A stretch of 36,878 nt of DNA from Candidatus Paceibacterota bacterium (lineage in GTDB: Bacteria; Verrucomicrobiota; Verrucomicrobiia; Limisphaerales; UBA8199): the NCBI GenBank assembly GCA_035452965.1, contig DAOTCE010000045.1, forward strand, positions 1-36,878. The letters are read 5' to 3'. A program made the position numbers and the translations under genes. Each line of letters opens with the position of its first letter. The stretch's first letter is position 1. The notes under the pieces are model-generated. The model made no database searches. It was not told the DNA's origin and saw nothing but the letters and a program-made list of their open reading frames with translations. This document shows, one piece after another, positions 16,166 to 24,357 of this stretch.

Positions 16166-16908
16166 CCTCATTTTGGAATTCACTGCATTCGTCCTTGGAA
16201 CACTCTTGTGGAAACCAGTTCAATGTGGCAATTCCACCAACTCGTCCGCAAGCCACTCGACGGTGCGTGAACCCAAAGGAAAAGCGGAAAGAGCCATGTA
16301 CACCGTGCAGTGGGCACGGTGCAGGCGACCCTCCGGCTGCCTTCTGGCACTTCTTCGAGGTGCGGGAATGTCCGTGCTCCCTGCATGCACACGCGCTGAT
16401 CGGCTACCTGCCCCTTGACAAAATTCAATGAATAACGCAGCCTATGCACGAGTCGTTCCCAGGTGCCGCTTGACGGTGCGCATCCAGACTCCCCAGCCCG
16501 GCGGTAAGGCCATGGCTGGAGTGGCGGAGTGCGGATGGGGCTGAGCCGCGGCTTGACGCTGCGGGCGGGTCGAGTGCGAGAACAGGGGACCCGAGGGCGA
16601 ATCAAGGCCCAATGATGCTCCAATCATGCTCTAATCATGCTCTAATCATGCTCTAATCATGCTACCAACACCGTCCCAAACCGGGCCACGCACGGTCCAG
16701 ACACCACCAAGGCGAACACCGCGGAAGGACTGCGGCGCCGCCGACAGCGGTTTGCCGTCGAAGCTGCGGACCGAGTCCGAGGCGTCTAGAATGTCGCTCA
16801 CCGGGTCCTTCGCCTCGGCGAGGCGGGCGACACACCAAAGGACCTTGAGCCTGCGCCACTAGCGCCGGACAGGCTCGGGCTTCATCCTCACATGTTATCC
16901 TCACACTC
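16166..16908. other. 743-bp non-coding region after tRNA-Asn
   Basis: No convincing gene is present on either strand. The stretch contains an inverted repeat (CACCGTGC at 16301-16308 and GCACGGTG at 16314-16321), a TTGACA at 16415 without a -10 partner, and the 11-bp tandem repeat at 16611-16665. GC-rich sequence from about 16715 to 16860 (GCGGCGCCGCCGACAGCGG and around) resembles the decayed repeat DNA common between verrucomicrobial genes. The end should hold the promoter of the GH78 gene, but no clear hexamers stand out. Confidence 0.6.
16611..16665. repeat. 11-bp tandem repeat, five units
   Basis: The unit AATCATGCTCT is present three times exactly (16622-16632, 16633-16643, 16644-16654). 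It is flanked by variant units AATGATGCTCC (16611-16621) and AATCATGCTAC (16655-16665). The period is constant at 11 bp, about one helical turn. The array lies in non-coding DNA about 245 bp upstream of the GH78 gene. Confidence 0.9.
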
Positions 16909-19275
16909 ATGACGATGCGCTTCCCACTCTCATCGCGGATACTGCTTGTGCCGATGTTCGGCGCGCTGGTTTGTGTTACCGCAGCGGAATTCGATCGTGC
17001 AGACTGGATCGCGCCGCCGCCGGGCACCGCCACCAACTTCGCCTCCTTGCTGTTCCGCAAGGAGTTTGTCCTCGACCGCCCGCCGCGGCGCGCTTCCTTG
17101 CGCATCGTCGGCCTCGGGGACTTCGATGCCCGCGTGAATGGCCGGCGGCTCGCCGACACCGGCATGAACCAGCCCTGGTCTCAATACGAGAAGACCCTCT
17201 ATTATCGCGAATTCGACCTCTCCGAACTGCTGGCCAAGGGCACCAACTGCCTGGGCGTCATGCTCGGCAATTCCTTTTGGCACAACCCCGACCCGCCCCA
17301 GGGCCGCTATAACAAACACGGCCCTCAGCGCAAAGCCGAAGAGCCCTTCCTCCTCCGCGCCGAGATTCGCATCGAATCCTCCCGCGGCGCGCCCACGGTC
17401 ATCGGCACAGACCAGACCTGGCGCGCTGCCAACGGGCCGCTCACGTTCTCCCACATCTTCGCCGGCGAGGACTTCGACGCGCGCGCACAGCAGCCGGGCT
17501 GGGACCGCCCCGGCTTTGACGACGGCGCCTGGCAGCCCGTTCGCCGGGTCGGCGCTCCCTCGGGCAGCTTGGAGCCACTGATCGGGCCGGGCATCAAGGC
17601 GTTCGCGCCCGACAGGCCCGTCGCCATAAAACAACCCGCTCCCGGCGTTGTCCTTTACAGCTTCCCCCGCAATACCGCCGCGCAGTTGCGCGTGGAGCTC
17701 TCCGGGGGCAAGGCGGGCGACCGCGTCCAGTTCCGCTGCGGCGAGCACAAGAATGCCCAGGACCGACTCTTCGGCAGCTACATCGTGGGATGCGAGATTG
17801 TCACCGACGGCCACCCGCTGGCGCACCAGTGGACGTTCTTCTACCTCGGCATGCAGTTCGTCGAAGTCACCGGCGCCGTGCCGCCGGGCGAACCTAACCC
17901 CCAAGGCCTCCCGGTCATCCGACGCCTCGAACTGGTGCCCGTGCGCGCCGGTTTGACCGACACTGGCAGCTTCCACTGCTCCAGCGATCTCTACAATCGC
18001 ACCCATGACCTCATAGACTCCGCCATGCGCGCCAACATGAGCTGGGTCATGACCGACTGCCCCCACCGCGAGAAGCTCGGCTGGCTCGAATGCGCCTACC
18101 TGCTCCAGCCCAGCTTTCTCTACCGCTCGTGGGGCCGGGAATGGTTCGCCAAGATCGCTCGCGACGTTCGCGACGCGCAGGAGCCGAGCGGCCGGGTGCT
18201 GACCGTCGCCCCGAGCTATCCCGCCGGGCGATTTCCCGGCGCCTTCAACTGGACCGTCGAATGGGGCGCGGCGGCGGTGCTGGTGCCCTGGCAACACTAC
18301 CAGTGGTTCGGAGGCCGGGAGATTCTCTCGGAGAATTGCGATCTTATGCGCCGTTTCACCGACTACATCGGGCGTGAGGCCAAAGACGGCATCGCCCCCG
18401 GCGGCCTCGGCGACTGGTACGACTATGGCCATGGCCAGCCCCCCGGCCCCTCGCGCTTCACCCCCACCGAACTCTCCGCCACCGCCACCTGGGGCCTCTG
18501 CGCCGACGCCGTGGCCCGCGCCGCCGAAGTCCTCGGGCGCGCCGATGACGCCAAGGCCTACCGCGAACTGCACGGCCGCATCGCCGCCGAATTCCAGCGC
18601 CGCTATCAGGACCCGGCCACGCGCAAGCTGCGCCACAACGGCAGCCCCCAATGCGCCAACGCCATGGCCCTCTGCGCCGGAATCGTCCCGCCCGCGGACC
18701 GCGCCCTGCTGGTCGAGGACATCATCGCCGACCTGGAAAAGCGTGGCTGGCAGCAGACGCCCGGCGACGTGGGGCATGTCTATTTCATCCGCGCGCTGGC
18801 CGAGGCCGGGCGTTCGGACGTTCTGCATCGCGTCTATTCCCGCACCGGCACCGGCAGTTACGGCGGCATTCTCGCCAAGGACCTCACCTCCCTCCCGGAA
18901 ACCTGGGACGCCATGATGGACGGCTACCAATCCCTGAACCACTGCATGTTGGGCCATGTCATGGAGTGGTTCTACGGCTACGTCGGCGGCATTCGGCAGG
19001 CGACCAACAGCGTCGGCTGGCGCGAAATCCTCATCGCCCCTTGCCCGGGCTCCCTCACCAGCGCCCAGGTCAGCGTCGTCACCCCCGCCGGCCGCGTCGC
19101 CAGCCATTGGCGCAAAGACGGCACGACCTTTCGCCTCGAAACCGTGATCCCCCAAGACGTGAAAGCCACCGCCATCCTGCCTTCCGGTGCCCGCAAGAAA
19201 CTGCGCGGCGGCAAGCAAACCCTTCAGGAGCGATGGCTCCCGAGCCCTGCCCCCTCGCCACTGGGCGAACCGTAA
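16909..19275 (+). CDS. GH78-like alpha-L-rhamnosidase, exported
   Basis: This 788-residue protein has a signal peptide (MTMRFPLSSRILLVPMFGAL, cleavage near VTAA). N-terminal beta domains follow, starting WIAPPPGTATNFASLLFRKEF, with VGLGDFDARVNGRRLAD, the type usual in bacterial rhamnosidases. The (alpha/alpha)6 catalytic domain begins near residue 350. Its diagnostic block is MTDCPHREKLGWLECAYL, followed by NWTVEWGAAAVLVPWQHYQ, GGLGDWYDYG and a C-terminal beta sheet (LIAPCPGSLTSAQVSV). GH78 enzymes release terminal alpha-L-rhamnose from plant or bacterial glycans by inversion. The MRFP start at 16915 is equally possible. The gene stands alone on the plus strand. Other nearby hydrolases suggest use of a complex glycan, but they are not in one operon. 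Confidence 0.87.
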   Translation: MTMRFPLSSRILLVPMFGALVCVTAAEFDRADWIAPPPGTATNFASLLFRKEFVLDRPPRRASLRIVGLGDFDARVNGRRLADTGMNQPWSQYEKTLYYREFDLSELLAKGTNCLGVMLGNSFWHNPDPPQGRYNKHGPQRKAEEPFLLRAEIRIESSRGAPTVIGTDQTWRAANGPLTFSHIFAGEDFDARAQQPGWDRPGFDDGAWQPVRRVGAPSGSLEPLIGPGIKAFAPDRPVAIKQPAPGVVLYSFPRNTAAQLRVELSGGKAGDRVQFRCGEHKNAQDRLFGSYIVGCEIVTDGHPLAHQWTFFYLGMQFVEVTGAVPPGEPNPQGLPVIRRLELVPVRAGLTDTGSFHCSSDLYNRTHDLIDSAMRANMSWVMTDCPHREKLGWLECAYLLQPSFLYRSWGREWFAKIARDVRDAQEPSGRVLTVAPSYPAGRFPGAFNWTVEWGAAAVLVPWQHYQWFGGREILSENCDLMRRFTDYIGREAKDGIAPGGLGDWYDYGHGQPPGPSRFTPTELSATATWGLCADAVARAAEVLGRADDAKAYRELHGRIAAEFQRRYQDPATRKLRHNGSPQCANAMALCAGIVPPADRALLVEDIIADLEKRGWQQTPGDVGHVYFIRALAEAGRSDVLHRVYSRTGTGSYGGILAKDLTSLPETWDAMMDGYQSLNHCMLGHVMEWFYGYVGGIRQATNSVGWREILIAPCPGSLTSAQVSVVTPAGRVASHWRKDGTTFRLETVIPQDVKATAILPSGARKKLRGGKQTLQERWLPSPAPSPLGEP

Positions 19276-19380
19276 GATCCGTTGTTCCCGACCGAATCCC
19301 GCCTGGGCTCTGCGGGCCTAACCGGAGAATTCCATGTCCCGCACACAATGCCGGCAGCCCGGCGCGCGCCGCGTCAAAGC

Positions 19381-19496
19381 TAGAGCGTTTCCAGATGTGG
19401 TGTAGCCGCCGACGTCAGTCGGCCCACGCTGTGGAGGGAGGAGATGGTATGGCGCGGACTAACGTTCGCGGCTACAGAGTTGGTTAAAGCGCTCTA
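19381..19496. repeat. 116-bp inverted-repeat element overlapping a stop codon
   Basis: The ends are TAGAGCG (19381-19387) and CGCTCTA (19490-19496). A second, inner pair is TGTAGCCGC (19401-19409) and GCGGCTACA (19468-19476). The left part reads GTAGCCGCCGACGTCAGTCGG, a motif I associate with repeated intergenic elements in Verrucomicrobia. The right end, CTA on the plus strand, is the TAG stop of the minus-strand pilin-like gene. The element may act as a bidirectional terminator between the convergent GH78 and pilin-like genes, or be a small mobile element. Confidence 0.7.
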
Positions 19497-21242
19497 ATGC
19501 GCCTTGACAACCTGCCACTGGCCGCGGACCAGCTTTTTGACCATCGGCGTGGCGGGAGGCAGGCGGGTGTAATCCAGAAAGTTCGCGTCGAAGGCCCATT
19601 TGCGGCTGGGGGCATTGTAGTAGGTGCCGGTTTGGACCCAGTAGTTGGTGGCGAACTGGCTGGGGTACATGACCACCATCGAACCGTTGTAGGTGAAGCT
19701 GATCGAACTGCTCCAGTCCTCGAGGAAGCGGGGGAAGTTCTCGACGCCGCCGCTGTAGTGGCGGACCCCGGTCGTGTTGGTAGGTTGGACAATGCCAGCC
19801 AGGAAGGCGGCATTGACGGTGGTGTTCACGGGGTCGCGGTCCTTGAGCGCCTTGGTGCTGTTGGCGTCCGACCAGGCGCCCGACAGCACCGTGATGGCAT
19901 CGCCGACGAGCGAGGCCGGCTTGGTATTGGCCGTATTGGTGGAGCCGACGGTGGTCGTGGGCGCGTTGAAGTGCCCCTGGACATAGAGGGGATGCCGCGT
20001 GGCCAGGGTCAAGCCGTCGGACGGCAGGTGCCGGCCGTTGGAGACCCGCACCGCCGTTAGCTTCGTTGAATTGGCGCGTCTGTCGTCCACGTAAATCGAG
20101 TTCAGTTGCTTGTGAATCCCCAGCATCTTGCGGTTGTTGATCGCATAGCCGCCGTTGCTGCCCGAGATCTGCATCCAATTGGTCAAGGCGCCCACGTTGA
20201 TATCCGTCACCTGCGTCCATTTCTTTTCACGCCCGTCGTAAAAGGAATTGGTGGTTTGGATGAAGGAGTATCCGCTGTTTCCGTTGGTGGCGACCTGGTC
20301 GGGGGGCACCTGGGTGAAGTTGTCCCACGCCCCCGTTTGCACAGTGACGTTGGTCGCGGTGGTGGTAATGATGAGGTCGCACTGGTTATAATAGCGCGCC
20401 TGCCCCATCGGGGAATTGCGATCCTCTCCGAAAGGCGGGAGTTCGGTGATTTCCTGGACGACCGACGGGCTGTTGTTGGTGGAGATCGGCAGCGTCAGGG
20501 AGCTGGCATAGGGGACGGGTGGGACGTGATAGATAGGCGGGGTAGCGCCGCCGCCCGTAGGATCGTACGGGGCGCGGTGGCCATAAATTTGGCCGGCCGC
20601 ATCCACGCTCTGGGAGAACTCCAGGCTGGAGGGCGGCCCGCTGTAGAGGTTGCCGTTGCTGTGGACCTTCCCCGTCACCTTCATCGGGGCGCCCGGATTG
20701 ATCTCCAGATCCAGGGTGTAGAAGATGGCGAACTGGAAGATGGGAATGCAGGCAAGCTGGAAGTTCTGCTCGACGGCTGCCGCCATGTCATACCGGGTTC
20801 CGAGCGGCCTGGCGTTTCCGCGCACCCCGCAACTGTAGGCCAGGCCATACAAGCCGGTGAATTGGGAGTCGAGGTTGGTCATCACCATGTTGGCCGAGCT
20901 GGTAACCCAGGTGGCGTTCAATGTGCCCGCGCCATCGCTAAACTCATAAGCGGCGGCCCAGTCGTTGGTCGGAACGAAGCTGCTATAGTAATCGAGCTTG
21001 CCGGGGCCGAAGCTTCCATTGAAGAAATCGCGGCTCATGTAGGCGAGGACGACCTCGGTGGCTGCCTCCGCCGCGGCGGTGGCGCCGTTGTAAGTGTTGT
21101 TGCGATCGTTCAGCACCGTGCCGGTCGAGGTCCAGTTGGCCGCGCTGGAATAGATGAGGATGCTGGCGCCCGCCAGGACCAGGACCATTATCAGGGCGTA
21201 GCCCTTTTGCGAACCGCGCTTGCGAGCCACCTTGGTGTTCAT
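19494..21242 (-). CDS. PilX/GspK-like pilus-assembly protein (putative)
   Basis: This 582-residue protein has a basic N-terminus (MNTKVARKRGSQKGYALIMV). One hydrophobic helix follows, in the style of a type IV pilin-like leader: KG|YALIMVLVLAGASILIY, with a Gly at -1 but no Glu at +5. After it comes an AAEAATEVVLAYMSRDF helix and a long Asn/Thr/Gly-rich beta-type region with no motif I recognise. Large pilin-like proteins without Glu5 resemble PilX or GspK, which sit at pilus or pseudopilus tips. It is last of three pilin-like genes on the minus strand, 24 bp after the PilW-like gene. Its TAG stop is formed by the end of an inverted-repeat element. Confidence 0.68.
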   Translation of the reverse strand: MNTKVARKRGSQKGYALIMVLVLAGASILIYSSAANWTSTGTVLNDRNNTYNGATAAAEAATEVVLAYMSRDFFNGSFGPGKLDYYSSFVPTNDWAAAYEFSDGAGTLNATWVTSSANMVMTNLDSQFTGLYGLAYSCGVRGNARPLGTRYDMAAAVEQNFQLACIPIFQFAIFYTLDLEINPGAPMKVTGKVHSNGNLYSGPPSSLEFSQSVDAAGQIYGHRAPYDPTGGGATPPIYHVPPVPYASSLTLPISTNNSPSVVQEITELPPFGEDRNSPMGQARYYNQCDLIITTTATNVTVQTGAWDNFTQVPPDQVATNGNSGYSFIQTTNSFYDGREKKWTQVTDINVGALTNWMQISGSNGGYAINNRKMLGIHKQLNSIYVDDRRANSTKLTAVRVSNGRHLPSDGLTLATRHPLYVQGHFNAPTTTVGSTNTANTKPASLVGDAITVLSGAWSDANSTKALKDRDPVNTTVNAAFLAGIVQPTNTTGVRHYSGGVENFPRFLEDWSSSISFTYNGSMVVMYPSQFATNYWVQTGTYYNAPSRKWAFDANFLDYTRLPPATPMVKKLVRGQWQVVKAH

Positions 21243-21266
21243 TGCATTCTGCCTTTGGTTGAGGGG

Positions 21267-21890
21267 TTACTCGATCCGCCGGCGGGTGACCCGGGTTTGG
21301 AGGTGATAGTAGTCAAAGAAAGCGCCGTTGCCCGCTCGCGCCACGGGAAACTCCCACTGGTAAAAGTCCAGGATCATCTTGATAACGCGGTTGTTCTGGT
21401 CGTTGGTCAGGATACTGCCGGCGAAGTCTTCCGCGACGAACGCGATCTGGTTGGTGAGGTAAGGAGCCAGGACCTGGACCTGGCCGCCGGCGCTGGTCGT
21501 CCGTTTCAAACTCTGGGTGGCGGTGTCCAGGAAGTAACGGATGAAGACATTGGTGTCGGTGGTGGGATGAATCTGCAGCGCGTTGCCCTGGTGGAGCTGC
21601 TTGGGGGCGATATGGGTGAAGCCGTTGCTGTCGCCGTTGCCAACATAGAGGAGCTTGCCGGAACGGATCTCATCCCGGACCAGGTTCAGCACTTTGCGGG
21701 AATGGTCGCTCGCGCTCAGCCGGGTGGAGGTGATGTTGAACATCTTCATGCCGAAGACTTGCGAATACACCACGCCGATGGTGACCAGCGAGAAGAGCGC
21801 CATCGCGGTCATGATTTCCGCGAGGGTGAAGGCCGAGCGAGGCGTTGTCCGCAGCGGGGAGGGGGCGGGGGCGGGAACTGGCGGCTTCAT
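21267..21890 (-). CDS. prepilin-like protein (PilW-type), type II/IV pilus system
   Basis: This 207-residue protein has a class-III (prepilin) signal: TPRSA|FTLAEIMTAMALFSL, with Phe at +1 and Glu at +5. The -1 residue is Ala rather than the usual Gly. The hydrophobic helix is followed by a SDHSRKVLNLVRDEIRSGK segment typical of PilW and GspJ-like minor pilins, then a beta-rich domain. The frame is open to 22205, but the conserved leader fixes the start near the ATG at 21890. This ATG overlaps the TGA of the upstream PilV-like gene as ATGA, which implies translational coupling. It probably joins a minor-pilin tip complex. The assembly ATPase and prepilin peptidase are not in the window. Confidence 0.82.
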   Translation of the reverse strand: MKPPVPAPAPSPLRTTPRSAFTLAEIMTAMALFSLVTIGVVYSQVFGMKMFNITSTRLSASDHSRKVLNLVRDEIRSGKLLYVGNGDSNGFTHIAPKQLHQGNALQIHPTTDTNVFIRYFLDTATQSLKRTTSAGGQVQVLAPYLTNQIAFVAEDFAGSILTNDQNNRVIKMILDFYQWEFPVARAGNGAFFDYYHLQTRVTRRRIE

Positions 21891-22351
21891 TGGTCGGCGG
21901 TGCGGAGGGTAACGACAGTGTTGGTGAACGGGCCGCGGCTTCTCACCCCGTTGCGGAGGCTCCAGACGCAGTCGGCGCGGAGTTCCCTCAGGGGTGGGTC
22001 CTGGACGACGGTGGTCACGCGAATATAATTGGTCGCCTGCACCGGCTGGCCCGATACAGGCACATCGAGAATCTCCACCTGCGTATAATTTGTGACTCCC
22101 AGTTCGTCCACGCTGGGCCAGGATTTGGGGTCCCACTTGGCCCCGCGGGCCTGCTCGACGCCCTGCATGGCCAGGGATTGGGCAGCGAGGGAGTAGGCGC
22201 TCCATTCAGCGCGGTCGGCAGTGAGCACGTAACCAAGGATCACTCCGCCGAAGGCTAAGGTGGCGATCGCAATGGCGACAACGACCTCCGCAAGTGTAAA
22301 GCCCTGAGCCAGGGGCTGGTGCTCCTTGGCCCGGCAACTGAGTACTCTCAT
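21887..22351 (-). CDS. prepilin-like protein (PilV-type), type II/IV pilus system
   Basis: This 154-residue protein has a canonical prepilin leader, LAQG|FTLAEVVVAIAIATLA, with Gly -1, Phe +1 and Glu +5. A hydrophobic helix and AAQSLAMQGVEQARGAKWDP follow, as in PilV and GspI-like minor pilins. A beta-rich C-terminal part ends RGPFTNTVVTLRTADQ. I chose the ATG at 22351 (MRVLSCRAKEHQP), which leaves a short basic leader. An upstream ATG at 22426 is possible. It is the first gene of the three-gene minus-strand pilin-like operon and overlaps the next gene by 4 bp. Confidence 0.82.
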   Translation of the reverse strand: MRVLSCRAKEHQPLAQGFTLAEVVVAIAIATLAFGGVILGYVLTADRAEWSAYSLAAQSLAMQGVEQARGAKWDPKSWPSVDELGVTNYTQVEILDVPVSGQPVQATNYIRVTTVVQDPPLRELRADCVWSLRNGVRSRGPFTNTVVTLRTADQ

Positions 22352-22618
22352 ACAACCACAACTCGAACCGCGCGAGCCAACCCAAGCATGAGACATGCCA
22401 TGCGGCACCACCCTCTTGAGCTGCAATCGCAGGCGCGTGGTTCGAGCCGGCTATTGCGTCCAAGTCCTGGTTGGTGGAGGGGGATTACTGTCCATGAATC
22501 CGCCAGTCGTTTCCCAAGGCGTCGGCCCGCTGAGTCTTAGGCAAATCGAATCAGGCGGTGCAAATAAGCCAGAACAGGCCTGAATTCTAGACACCAAACG
22601 GGGCTTCCAACTGCGTTC

Positions 22619-22708
22619 TCAGGCGGGCGGTTTGGTCTCGCGCAGGCGCCACAAGGCGAAGAAGAATACCTCAATCAGAAGCGTGATTATCAATACATGC
22701 AGATCCAT
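22619..22708 (-). CDS. possible 29-residue membrane peptide
   Basis: This short ORF (MDLHVLIITLLIEVFFFAL, then WRLRETKPPA) is one hydrophobic helix with a basic end. The sequence GGGGAGTGAGCCTT precedes the ATG, so a good Shine-Dalgarno lies about 10 nt upstream. It sits alone between the pilin-like operon and the WbsX-like gene. Such small proteins are easily predicted by chance. The RBS and composition are the only support. Confidence 0.35.
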   Translation of the reverse strand: MDLHVLIITLLIEVFFFALWRLRETKPPA

Positions 22709-23060
22709 AAGGCTCACTCCCCGTCTCGCTGTTCTGGATCGTTCAGGATCACGCTGCAATCTTGCGTCGGCGCGGCCTGGCTTGCCATTCAGTTGAGTAC
22801 GGACGGAGCGTCGGGCCATGGCCAGGGGGCGAATACGTAGAACCCGCTGGTCGAGCTATAGCCCGGATGTGTCGCCGGGCATTCCTCCTGGAGGTTGGAT
22901 TCTTCCTGGTCTAATGCCTCATGCCAGTCACGGGCTTTGTCGTCGGGGAGAGCTTCCGAGCGCCAAATGCGACCGTGACAGTGCCGTTCGTCCAAACTTC
23001 GATAAGCCCTGAGCCTTGGCGCGGCTTGCAGGGGAAGGGCTTTTAGGCTACAAGCCACGA

Positions 23061-24284
23061 ATGGCGAAGCACGGAATATACCTCCTCCCGGCTCTTACGT
23101 GGATGCTGATGATGGTTCCGCCGAGCCACGCTGCGCCCTCAACTCCTGCAATCACCGTCGCCGCCTACTACTATCCCTGCACGCACCCGGACCCGCGGTG
23201 GGACAAGGCGAAGTATCCCGGGTTCACCGAGTGGGACCTCATCCGCAAAGCCAAGCCCCGGTTCCCCGGCCATAAGCAGCCCCGGGTCCCGATGTGGGGT
23301 TACACGGACGAGTCCGACCCGAAGGTCATGGCCCACAAGATCGCTGCCGCGGCCGACTACGGCGTGAACGCCTTCGTCTTCGACTGGTATTACTACGACG
23401 ACGGCCCGTACCTCGAAGGCGCCCTGGACCGCGGCTTTCTCCAGGCCACCAACAACGCCCGGCTCAAGTTCGGCCTCATGTGGGCCAACCACGACTGGTT
23501 CGACATCCAGGGCTACAATCCCGCCGAACCTTGCAAGCTGCTTTACCCCGGCAAGGTCACCCCGGCCACCTGGGACAAGATCACCGACCTCGTCATCGCG
23601 CGCTACTTCAAGCACCCGAGCTACTGGAAGTTTGACGGCAAACCCTACTTCTCGATCTACGAGATGAGCCTGTTCCTGGAGAGCTTCGGGTCGGTGGAGG
23701 CGTCACGGGCCGCGCTGGGTCGCTTTCGCCAGAAAGCCCGCGCGGCGGGACTGCCTGGCTTGCACATCAATGCCGTCCTCTGGGGCCGGCCGAACCTCCC
23801 TGGCGGCAAGACACCTGCCGACTGGCCCAGGCTCTGCACTGATCTCGCCCTCGACAGCCTGACCGGCTACACTTGGGTCCATCACGGCGCGCTCAACTAC
23901 AGCACCTTCCCCATCTCCGATTACGTCCAGGGCCGTGACGTCTATCTCACGTTCTACGCCAGCGCGGTCACCAACTACCCGGTGCCCTACTTCCCGAACA
24001 CGACCATCAACTGGGACAACTCGCCCCGCGCCCACCCCGACGCGAAGTGGGATAAGCCCGCCGCCCACGTCGTCAATCCGGTTATGGTCGGCAACACGCC
24101 CGCCGCCTTCCGCGAAGCCAGCCGGATCATCAGGCAGCGCCTGCTGGCTGCCCCGACCAACCCCAAGGTCATCACTGTCAACGCGTGGAACGAATGGCCC
24201 GAGGGCAGCACCCTTGAACCCGAACAGGAACACGGCTACGGCTACCTCGAAGCCATCAAGGCCGTATTCGGAATCCGGCAATGA
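23061..24284 (+). CDS. WbsX / GH99-like glycan-active protein, exported
   Basis: This 407-residue protein begins MAKHGIYLLPALTWMLMMV, a signal peptide with cleavage near SHAA. The WbsX-like TIM-barrel domain follows: VAAYYYPCTHPDPRW, EWDLIRKAKPRFPGHKQP, YGVNAFVFDWYYYDDGPYLE, GLMWANHDWFD, KFDGKPYFSIYE and the C-terminal WNEWPEGSTLEPEQEHGYGY with its conserved glutamates. The family is related to GH99 endo-mannosidases and also occurs beside glycosyltransferase genes. A secreted form among hydrolases points to glycan breakdown. The frame opens at 23016, but the ATG at 23061 starts the signal peptide. A secreted protein of unknown function follows after 73 bp. Confidence 0.85.
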   Translation: MAKHGIYLLPALTWMLMMVPPSHAAPSTPAITVAAYYYPCTHPDPRWDKAKYPGFTEWDLIRKAKPRFPGHKQPRVPMWGYTDESDPKVMAHKIAAAADYGVNAFVFDWYYYDDGPYLEGALDRGFLQATNNARLKFGLMWANHDWFDIQGYNPAEPCKLLYPGKVTPATWDKITDLVIARYFKHPSYWKFDGKPYFSIYEMSLFLESFGSVEASRAALGRFRQKARAAGLPGLHINAVLWGRPNLPGGKTPADWPRLCTDLALDSLTGYTWVHHGALNYSTFPISDYVQGRDVYLTFYASAVTNYPVPYFPNTTINWDNSPRAHPDAKWDKPAAHVVNPVMVGNTPAAFREASRIIRQRLLAAPTNPKVITVNAWNEWPEGSTLEPEQEHGYGYLEAIKAVFGIRQ

Positions 24285-24357
24285 CACCTCAAGACCAATG
24301 TGGCATCATGCCGGCCCTGGCCAGAATTGTGCGCCAGGCCCGGCGGGAGACTAAACC

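Noticed and set aside
16415..16420. TTGACA as a promoter -35 box
   Set aside because: The sequence 16-18 bp downstream is GC-rich and not -10-like. The nearest candidate is 22 bp away.
16105..16431. Plus-strand ORF starting inside tRNA-Asn, and its antisense counterpart at 16035-16256 (containing AGLEPATRRLTAGC)
   Set aside because: Both are translations of the tRNA gene and its flanks, a well-known false protein pattern in databases.
16611..16665. Tandem repeat considered as a CRISPR array
   Set aside because: Units are 11 bp and directly adjacent with no unique spacers, and no cas genes are near.
16930..19218. 762-residue minus-strand ORF opposite the GH78 gene
   Set aside because: Antisense shadow caused by high GC at third positions. 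Its composition is Gly/Ala/Val-rich with no motif, while the plus strand encodes a clear rhamnosidase.
20106..22028. 640-residue plus-strand ORF opposite the pilin-like operon
   Set aside because: Shadow. The minus strand shows prepilin leaders and ATGA overlaps.
22789..23058. 89-residue minus-strand ORF between the pilin-like and WbsX-like genes
   Set aside because: No motif, no ribosome-binding site and mixed composition. It may be decayed coding DNA, but the evidence is too thin to annotate.
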